From an uncultured Chitinophaga sp. (lineage in GTDB: Bacteria; Bacteroidota; Bacteroidia; Chitinophagales; Chitinophagaceae): DNA of 64,000 nucleotides. The stretch spans positions 268,974 through 332,973 of the forward strand of contig NZ_CALEJS010000042.1 of NCBI RefSeq assembly GCF_937898475.1, written 5' to 3'. Shown piece after piece: positions 59,864 through 64,000 of the stretch (its first letter is position 1; each line of letters starts with the position of its first letter). The notes under the pieces were generated by a model. That model ran no database searches and was not told where the DNA came from. It was given only the letters and a program-made list of their open reading frames with translations. The translations under genes were made by a program, and so were the position numbers.

Positions 59864-60856
59864 TCATACTTGTTGCCGCAGCGCGCTGATCTGGTCCAGC
59901 GAGTTGTGAAGCTCCTGCACCAGGCGGTCTACTATTTCGCGGGTGCTGATGATGTCGTCTACCATTTCCACGCTTTGCCCGGCGCTCCAGAGGTGTTGGT
60001 AGGAGCCGGGTCGCACGGCCTGCTCCAGTTTTTTCATGCCCCGCAGCTGTACCAGCATTTTAAAATACTTGCGGGTGCGCGGGTTGCGGCTCAGCATTTT
60101 TTCAAACCAGTTCTGTTTATAACCTATTTTTTTTGCAGCCGGTGTATTGATAATGTTACAGGGTGTACCGGAGAGGCGTTCCGTCAGCACAATATCTTCC
60201 ATACCATATTCCAGGATGGCCTGTTTGTAGGCGTCGCTTACGGCGGCTTCCATGCTGGCGATGAAGCGGGTGCCAATAGACACCGCCTGAGCGCCCAGCA
60301 CCAGGGCGCTGGCCATCTGTCGGCCGCTGGCAATGCCGCCGGCTGCCACCAGGTATTTATCGGGGAAGGCTTTTTGCAGGGCAGGCACCAATACATGCAT
60401 AGGGTAGGGGCCTGCATGCCCCCCCGCTCCTGCGCAAACAGCAATAAAGCCATCGCATCCTGCCTTTGCGGCTTTTTCGGCATGTTCCAGGTTGGTGACG
60501 TCGCAGAGCACTTTTCCGCCATAGCTGTGGGCGGCTTCTATTACCTGCTTTGGGTTACCGAGGGAGGTGATGTAGAAAGGCACCCGGGCCTGTACACATT
60601 CCTGCAGGTGTTTTACGTAGAGCGGGTTGGTTTTCTGAACAATCAGGTTAACGCCATAGGTACCGGGTGTGGACAGCTGGCTGTGGTGTTCATTGAGGCG
60701 TTCCAGCACGGCTTTCAGCTCACCTTCCCTGCGGAAGTTGAGGGAGGGAAAAGTGCCGGCGATGCCGCTGTCCATAGCGGCTTTCACCATGGCCTCGTTG
60801 CTGACCAGGAACATGGGCGCCTGGATAATGGGGTAAATGGTGTTGAGGAGGTTCAT
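59864..60856 (-). CDS. Nitronate monooxygenase-family FMN protein
   Basis: A 330-residue FMN-dependent TIM-barrel protein of the NMO/2-nitropropane dioxygenase family, also similar to FabK-type enoyl-ACP reductases. FMN-binding segments are APMFLVSNEAMVKA at the N-terminus, AGAGGHAGP, AAGGIASGRQMASALVLGA and SIGTRFIAS. His in GGHAGP is the usual catalytic-site residue of NMO enzymes. The exact substrate is uncertain. It lies 24 nt downstream of the riboflavin synthase gene, a logical pairing because it needs a flavin. Confidence 0.85.
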   Translation of the reverse strand: MNLLNTIYPIIQAPMFLVSNEAMVKAAMDSGIAGTFPSLNFRREGELKAVLERLNEHHSQLSTPGTYGVNLIVQKTNPLYVKHLQECVQARVPFYITSLGNPKQVIEAAHSYGGKVLCDVTNLEHAEKAAKAGCDGFIAVCAGAGGHAGPYPMHVLVPALQKAFPDKYLVAAGGIASGRQMASALVLGAQAVSIGTRFIASMEAAVSDAYKQAILEYGMEDIVLTERLSGTPCNIINTPAAKKIGYKQNWFEKMLSRNPRTRKYFKMLVQLRGMKKLEQAVRPGSYQHLWSAGQSVEMVDDIISTREIVDRLVQELHNSLDQISALRQQV

Positions 60857-60880
60857 TATGTAAATGTGTTGTAAATAGTA

Positions 60881-61495
60881 TCATTGTGCGGCCACAGCTG
60901 CCTGTAAACTGCTTACCTGCAGTTGCCTGGCCACGTATTTACCTAATATATCAAACTCCAGGTTAACGGTATGTCCGGGCTGAACGGCAGATATATTGGT
61001 GTGCTGGTAGGTGTATGGAATAACGGCCACGGAAAACTCGCGGTCTGTTACATTAAATATGGTGAGGCTGATGCCATTAAGGCAGATAGAGCCCTTTTCC
61101 ACCAGCAGGCCTGCAAATGTTGCGGGATAACGGAAGCGGAATTCCCAGCTGCCGTCCTGCGGGGTAACGGAGAGGCATTCGCCTACGCTGTCTACATGGC
61201 CCTGTACCAGGTGCCCATCTATACGGCCATTGAAGAGCATGGCCCTTTCCAGGTTCACCTGCTGACCGGGAATAAGCTGGCCCAGGTTGGTTTTCTGGAG
61301 GGTTTCTGCCACGGCTACGGTTTCATACGCGTTGTCCAGCAGGCGGGTTACGGTAAGGCAAACCCCGTTGTGGGCAATGCTCTGGTCTACTTTCAGCTCG
61401 GGTGTAAGGCTGGAACCGATGGTGATGAGCAGGTTGCCGCCTTCCTTCTTGGTGGATATTACTTCTCCTAATGATTCGATGATACCGGTAAACAT
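60881..61495 (-). CDS. ribE: Riboflavin synthase, alpha chain
   Basis: A 204-residue riboflavin synthase, which dismutates two 6,7-dimethyl-8-ribityllumazine molecules to riboflavin. Two tandem lumazine-binding domains are visible (about 1-97 and 98-195). The first starts MFTGIIESLGEV with NGVCLTVT, the second has GHLVQGHVD and KGSICLNGISLTIF. The first gene of a minus-strand set with the nitronate monooxygenase-like gene. It is divergent from rpsU. Confidence 0.95.
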   Translation of the reverse strand: MFTGIIESLGEVISTKKEGGNLLITIGSSLTPELKVDQSIAHNGVCLTVTRLLDNAYETVAVAETLQKTNLGQLIPGQQVNLERAMLFNGRIDGHLVQGHVDSVGECLSVTPQDGSWEFRFRYPATFAGLLVEKGSICLNGISLTIFNVTDREFSVAVIPYTYQHTNISAVQPGHTVNLEFDILGKYVARQLQVSSLQAAVAAQ

Positions 61496-61537
61496 AGTAC
61501 AATATGCTAGTTAGTCCGAAGGTAAAGATTTTAGAGA

Positions 61538-61570
61538 TTTTTGTATTTTTAAAACATTGTTTTATCTTTG
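61538..61570 (+). promoter_or_regulatory. Promoter of rpsU
   Basis: TTTTTG (61538-61543), a 19-nt spacer and TATCTTTG (61563-61570). A perfect -33/-7 promoter. Confidence 0.88.
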
Positions 61571-61590
61571 CCTTCCCTAAAAATTATTAA

Positions 61591-61595
61591 AGGAG
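61591..61595 (+). promoter_or_regulatory. Shine-Dalgarno-like sequence of rpsU
   Basis: AGGAG, 8 nt before the ATG. Nearly all other genes in the window lack such a site. Confidence 0.6.
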
Positions 61596-61603
61596 CATTT
61601 ATT

Positions 61604-61801
61604 ATGTTGATCATCGATTCTAAAGATTGCGAAAACATTGACAAAGCGCTGAAAAAGTACAAGAAGAAGTTTGAAAAGGCGCGTATCTTGCTGCAACTGC
61701 GCTCTCGTCAGTCTTTCACCAAGCCTTCTGTTAAGCGCCGTAACCAGGTGCTGAAAGCTGTTTACAAGCAGCAGCTGGCTAGTGGCAAGTTTGAAGATTA
61801 A
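61604..61801 (+). CDS. rpsU: 30S ribosomal protein S21
   Basis: A 65-residue bS21 ribosomal protein. The Bacteroidota start is MLIIDSKDCENIDKALKKYKKK, quoted by its core NIDKALKKYKKKF, with a basic C-terminus (VKRRNQVLKAVYKQ). A longer frame from upstream exists, but ATG 61604 is preceded by AGGAG at 61591-61595, an unusual Shine-Dalgarno-like sequence for this phylum, and fits the perfect promoter. A strong terminator follows. Confidence 0.96.
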   Translation: MLIIDSKDCENIDKALKKYKKKFEKARILLQLRSRQSFTKPSVKRRNQVLKAVYKQQLASGKFED

Positions 61802-61828
61802 TCTGGCGTAGCTTACGCATCAAAATAC

Positions 61829-61875
61829 TTGATGATTGTAAGGTTTTTAATAACTTTACAATCATCAATTTTTTT
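61829..61875 (+). terminator. Intrinsic terminator of rpsU overlapping a promoter for xerC
   Basis: TTGATGATTGTAA (61829-61841) pairs perfectly with TTACAATCATCAA (61856-61868), followed by seven T residues. The same DNA contains TTG (61829-61831), a 19-nt spacer and TAACTTTA (61851-61858), a 7-of-8 promoter match pointing to xerC. Confidence 0.85.
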
Positions 61876-61878
61876 GCG

Positions 61879-62823
61879 TTGAGCGAAGATATACAATATC
61901 CGGTGGTAGACCGGTTCTTATCCTACATTCAGCTTGAAAAGCGCTATTCTGCGCACACTTTTGCCGCTTACAGGCAGGATCTTCACCAATTTTTTCAGTT
62001 CCTGGAGCAACACTACGGACAGCTGGAGCTTTCTGCGATAGGGCATTTACATGTCCGCAGCTGGCTGGCTGAGCTGATAAGAGAGCAGCAGCAGCCCCGG
62101 ACCGTTAACCGCAAAATTTCCGCACTTAAATCTTTTTTCAAGTATACCGTAAGGCAGGGCCTGATATTGCAGACGCCTATGGTAAAGGTATCGGCCCCTA
62201 AAGTAAGCCGCCGTTTGCCTGGTTTTATAGACGAAAAGGGGATGCAGGCCATGGAAGACAACCGCAGCATGCGACGCGGTGAGGAGGGGATGCCTATCTT
62301 TTCAGACGACCTGGAAGGGGTAACGCACCGCCTGGTGTTTGACCTGCTGTACCATACAGGTATCCGGTTATCAGAGCTGATCAACCTGGAAGAACGGAAT
62401 GTAGACAGCGGTAATCTTACCATCAAGGTATTGGGAAAAGGGAACAAGGAGCGGATCATTCCCATCAGCCGGGAGCTGCTACAGCAGCTGAGGGAATACA
62501 TGGCCCGTAAGCGACGCGAGCTCGAAAACCCGGCGCCGCAGGTATTGCTGGCGCATCCTAAAAGCGGGAAAAAACTATACCCCAAGTATGTATACAACCT
62601 CGTGCGGGATTATCTGACCCGCCACCAGATCACCACTATCACGCGTAAGAGTCCGCATGTGCTGCGGCACACCTTCGCCACTCATCTCACCAATAACGGC
62701 GCAGACATCAATGCCATTAAGGAATTGCTGGGGCATTCCAGTCTTGCCGCCACCCAGGTTTACACCCACAATACCATCGAAAAGCTGAAGGATGTGTTTA
62801 AACAGGCCCACCCGAAAGCGTAA
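61879..62823 (+). CDS. xerC: Tyrosine recombinase XerC/XerD
   Basis: A 314-residue site-specific recombinase that resolves chromosome dimers at dif. The N-terminal SAM-like domain covers about 1-95. The catalytic residues are all present: Arg163 (HTGIRLSEL), Lys187 (LGKGNK), His260 and Arg263 (HVLRHTFATHL), His286 (LLGHSS) and Tyr295. XerC versus XerD cannot be decided. The start must be TTG 61879 (MSEDIQYP), since no ATG occurs before residue 100. It begins 3 nt after the rpsU terminator's T-run. It appears to be the housekeeping enzyme, not an integrase. Confidence 0.93.
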   Translation: MSEDIQYPVVDRFLSYIQLEKRYSAHTFAAYRQDLHQFFQFLEQHYGQLELSAIGHLHVRSWLAELIREQQQPRTVNRKISALKSFFKYTVRQGLILQTPMVKVSAPKVSRRLPGFIDEKGMQAMEDNRSMRRGEEGMPIFSDDLEGVTHRLVFDLLYHTGIRLSELINLEERNVDSGNLTIKVLGKGNKERIIPISRELLQQLREYMARKRRELENPAPQVLLAHPKSGKKLYPKYVYNLVRDYLTRHQITTITRKSPHVLRHTFATHLTNNGADINAIKELLGHSSLAATQVYTHNTIEKLKDVFKQAHPKA

Positions 62824-62831
62824 CAGGTTTA

Positions 62832-63057
62832 AGTTTGAGGTTTGAAGTTTGTTGCAGGTTCCTGGTTCGGGTTCCAAATGTATGTTGTCAGTCAAAGGTG
62901 CCAGGTATCGGGTATCAGGTATCGAGATACTTAACCCAACTCCCTGCCTCACAGGCCCATAGCCTGTTTGTATAACACCCGCTCTGCACCTTTAACCTCT
63001 AACAAACTTCAAACTTCAGACTTCAGACTTCAAACCTCAAACTTTAAACTTCAAACT
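62832..63057. repeat. Heptad inverted repeat, AGTTTGA family with an inner GGTATCG array
   Basis: Left arm AGTTTGA, GGTTTGA, AGTTTGT (62832-62852). An inner array GGTGCCA, GGTATCG, GGTATCA, GGTATCG, AGATACT covers 62897-62931. The right arm is nine inverse 7-mers at 62995-63057 (such as ACAAACT, TCAAACT, TCAGACT, TCAAACC). The outer family is the same as at 58974-59132. It fills most of the 395-nt gap between xerC and hpf. Confidence 0.88.
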
Positions 63058-63218
63058 TTTTAATGTTAACAATTTATTAGGTTTTAATTGTGCTAATGAC
63101 GGCAAAAATTTATAAATTAGTAATAGAGTTCTTCACATAATCATTTTAAACAGAGAGCCTATGAAAGTATGACTACCCACTTGAATTGAGATTGTTAAAT
63201 ATTAAAAAATTTAGTGTC

Positions 63219-63518
63219 ATGAACGTTCAAATTCAAACGGTGCATTTTGATGCAGATTCCAAGCTAATTGATCATGTGAACAAAAAAATCCAGAAACTTT
63301 CCAACTTCTATGATCGCATCGTTAGTGTGGATGTATTCCTTAAGTTAGACAATGTAGCACACCAGATCAAAGACAAGATTGCCGAGATAAAGATCCGTAT
63401 ACCCCGCCACGACCTTTTTGTTAAACATGAATCTAAATCCTTTGAAGAATCCTTCGACCTCGCCTTCAATGCTGCTGTAAATCAGATCAAGCGGCAAAAA
63501 GAAAAGAAATTTCAATAA
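63219..63518 (+). CDS. hpf: Ribosome hibernation-promoting factor, short form
   Basis: A 99-residue HPF/YfiA-family protein that binds the 30S decoding region and inactivates ribosomes in stationary phase. The start is ATG 63219 (MNVQIQTVHFDADSKL); the upstream frame from 63186 is unlikely. The beta-alpha-beta-beta-beta-alpha pattern fits, with KIQKLSNFYDRIVSVDVFLK and IKIRIPRHDLFVKHESKSF. The long C-terminal dimerisation domain is absent. It lies upstream of a tRNA cluster, as is common in Bacteroidota. Confidence 0.93.
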   Translation: MNVQIQTVHFDADSKLIDHVNKKIQKLSNFYDRIVSVDVFLKLDNVAHQIKDKIAEIKIRIPRHDLFVKHESKSFEESFDLAFNAAVNQIKRQKEKKFQ

Positions 63519-63532
63519 ATCCTGAAAAATAA

Positions 63533-63603
63533 TTTTGAAGTTATTAACCTCTTTACTACCTTTGCCATCCCGATTCAAAAAGGGATCGGTGAAGGTAGTA
63601 AAG
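63533..63603 (+). promoter_or_regulatory. Promoter with overlapping operator-like dyad
   Basis: TTTTG (63533-63537), a 19-nt spacer and TACCTTTG (63557-63564) is a perfect promoter. A 12-bp perfect inverted repeat CTTTACTACCTT/AAGGTAGTAAAG (63551-63562 with 63592-63603), with an inner ATCCC/GGGAT (63567-63571 with 63582-63586), covers the -7 box and the start site. It may be an operator, or a weak terminator of hpf (tail TTCTTT). Confidence 0.7.
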
Positions 63604-63677
63604 TTCTTTACTGTAGGGCATTTTAGCCAAAACAGATCAGGTAAAAAACGAAGAGTGTCCCAGGGCTGAAAAAACAA

Positions 63678-63708
63678 TTTTGAGATTTCAACAAAGCTGT
63701 TATTTTTG
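63678..63708 (+). promoter_or_regulatory. Second promoter upstream of tRNA-Thr
   Basis: TTTTG (63678-63682), an 18-nt spacer and TATTTTTG (63701-63708), 41 nt before the tRNA. Confidence 0.7.
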
Positions 63709-63749
63709 CGCTTCCTTTTACGGATATCTTGAGATAAAATACTTGGTAT

Positions 63750-63823
63750 GCCAGCATAGCTCAGTTGGCCAGAGCTACTGATTTGTAATCAGTGGGTCGG
63801 GGGTTCGAATCCCTCTGCTGGCT
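63750..63823 (+). tRNA. tRNA-Thr (anticodon TGT)
   Basis: A 74-nt cloverleaf. The acceptor stem is GCCAGCA/TGCTGGC, the D stem GCTC/GAGC, the anticodon stem ACTGA/TCAGT with loop TTTGTAA (anticodon TGT, reading ACA), and the T-arm GGGGG-TTCGAAT-CCCTC with one G-T pair. Discriminator T; CCA is not encoded. Confidence 0.97.
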
Positions 63824-63827
63824 CGTA

Positions 63828-63920
63828 TAAATTCCAGATCCCGGGTTGCAGGTTACATGAATCTGCAATTGATCGGGTAGAGCACTTCTTTACCAAGGAA
63901 GAGGGCTAAGTTGGAATTTA
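63828..63920 (+). ncRNA. tRNA-like structured element between tRNA-Thr and tRNA-Tyr
   Basis: A 9-bp perfect outer stem TAAATTCCA/TGGAATTTA (63828-63836 with 63912-63920) encloses two arms. One is CCCG..TTGCAG/CTGCAA..CGGG. The other is GGTAGAGCA followed by CTTCT-TTACCAA-GGAAG, which looks like the D-arm remnant and anticodon arm of a glycine tRNA with anticodon position ACC. There is no T-arm. It may be a decayed tRNA gene or a processing element of the tRNA transcript. Confidence 0.45.
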
Positions 63921-63940
63921 GGTTTTTGAGCTTTTAACAC

Positions 63941-64000
63941 GGGCAGGTTCCAGAGCGGCCAAATGGGGCGGACTGTAAATCCGCTGTCTTTCGACTTCAG
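63941..64000 (+). tRNA. tRNA-Tyr (anticodon GTA), 3' end outside window
   Basis: GGGCAGGTTCCAGAGCGGCC begins the acceptor and D arms. The anticodon stem GCGGA/TCCGC has loop CTGTAAA, anticodon GTA. The long variable arm starts TGTCTTTCGAC, as expected for bacterial tRNA-Tyr. The T-arm and 3' acceptor strand lie beyond the window. Confidence 0.93.

Noticed and set aside
59864..60874. A 334-codon plus-strand frame opposite the nitronate monooxygenase-like gene
   Set aside because: It is a shadow frame. The minus-strand protein has clear FMN motifs and operon spacing.
61879..62823. xerC as the integrase of a mobile element next to tRNA genes
   Set aside because: It has housekeeping XerC/D size and motifs. 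No attachment-site duplication, phage or cargo genes are visible, and the tRNAs are intact.
63345..63677. A 110-codon minus-strand frame
   Set aside because: It runs antisense through the 3' half of hpf and the tRNA promoter dyad; no protein features.

Overview
The window is chromosomal DNA of a Bacteroidota bacterium, most likely of the Chitinophaga type (Chitinophagaceae). This rests on the gene families and expression signals, not on a database match. Lineage markers are a type III glutamine synthetase, a TamL-type lipoprotein BamA homologue, the DUF5103 type IX secretion plug protein, an alpha-oxoamine synthase of the serine palmitoyltransferase type, a PafA-like alkaline phosphatase, and many promoters of the Bacteroidota form TTTG-N19-TAnnTTTG with almost no Shine-Dalgarno sequences. 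No phage, transposon, integron, plasmid gene or CRISPR array is visible. Most genes are housekeeping, and the interesting material is between them.

Layout. 1-3.1 kb: end of rpoA, rplQ, a zinc-ribbon membrane protein, carA. 3.1-3.8 kb: gene-free stretch with a candidate minus-strand small RNA and a duplicated hairpin module. 3.8-9.4 kb: aminotransferase, DUF1573 protein, fused E1 2-oxoacid dehydrogenase, hydroxyacid dehydrogenase. 9.7-18.4 kb: orphan response regulator, YebC protein, three transporters, DedA, MarR, malate dehydrogenase, thioredoxin-like protein. 18.7-21.2 kb: efp-accB-accC, followed by a heptanucleotide repeat array. 21.5-28.7 kb: GH43 enzyme, small secreted protein, glnN, purL. 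29.4-38.2 kb: alpha-oxoamine synthase, PafA-type phosphatase, enoyl-CoA hydratase family protein, TPR protein, comA-aroE. 38.2-48.2 kb: methyltransferases, truB, tamL, SpoU methyltransferase, LolC/E-like permease, T9SS plug, NDH-2. 48.3-51.7 kb: glpF-glpK, small transaldolase, and the SRP RNA gene ffs. 51.9-59.8 kb: DUF5684-like and RDD proteins, then the SpoIIM-DUF4129-DUF4350-MoxR-DUF58 operon. 59.9-64 kb: ribE operon, rpsU, xerC, hpf, tRNA-Thr, a tRNA-like element and the start of tRNA-Tyr.

The most unusual signal is a set of about ten intergenic arrays built from degenerate 7-bp units. At least seven different unit sequences are used, among them GACAGAT, AAATTCC, GCTGAAn, AGCTGTT, AATAATT, AGTTTGA and GGTATCG. 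Nearly all lie at gene ends as two inverted arms, so the RNA would fold into a long hairpin. Several stop codons fall inside the arms.

Other points of note: an elongation factor P with arginine at the modified loop-tip position; a set of genes whose -7 box ends 4-7 nt before the ATG, which implies leaderless mRNAs; a structured tRNA-like element between two tRNA genes; an operator-like dyad over the first promoter upstream of the tRNA genes; a promoter inside the rpsU terminator that would drive xerC; and a comA gene 6 kb from an alpha-oxoamine synthase, which hints at cysteate-derived sulfonolipids.
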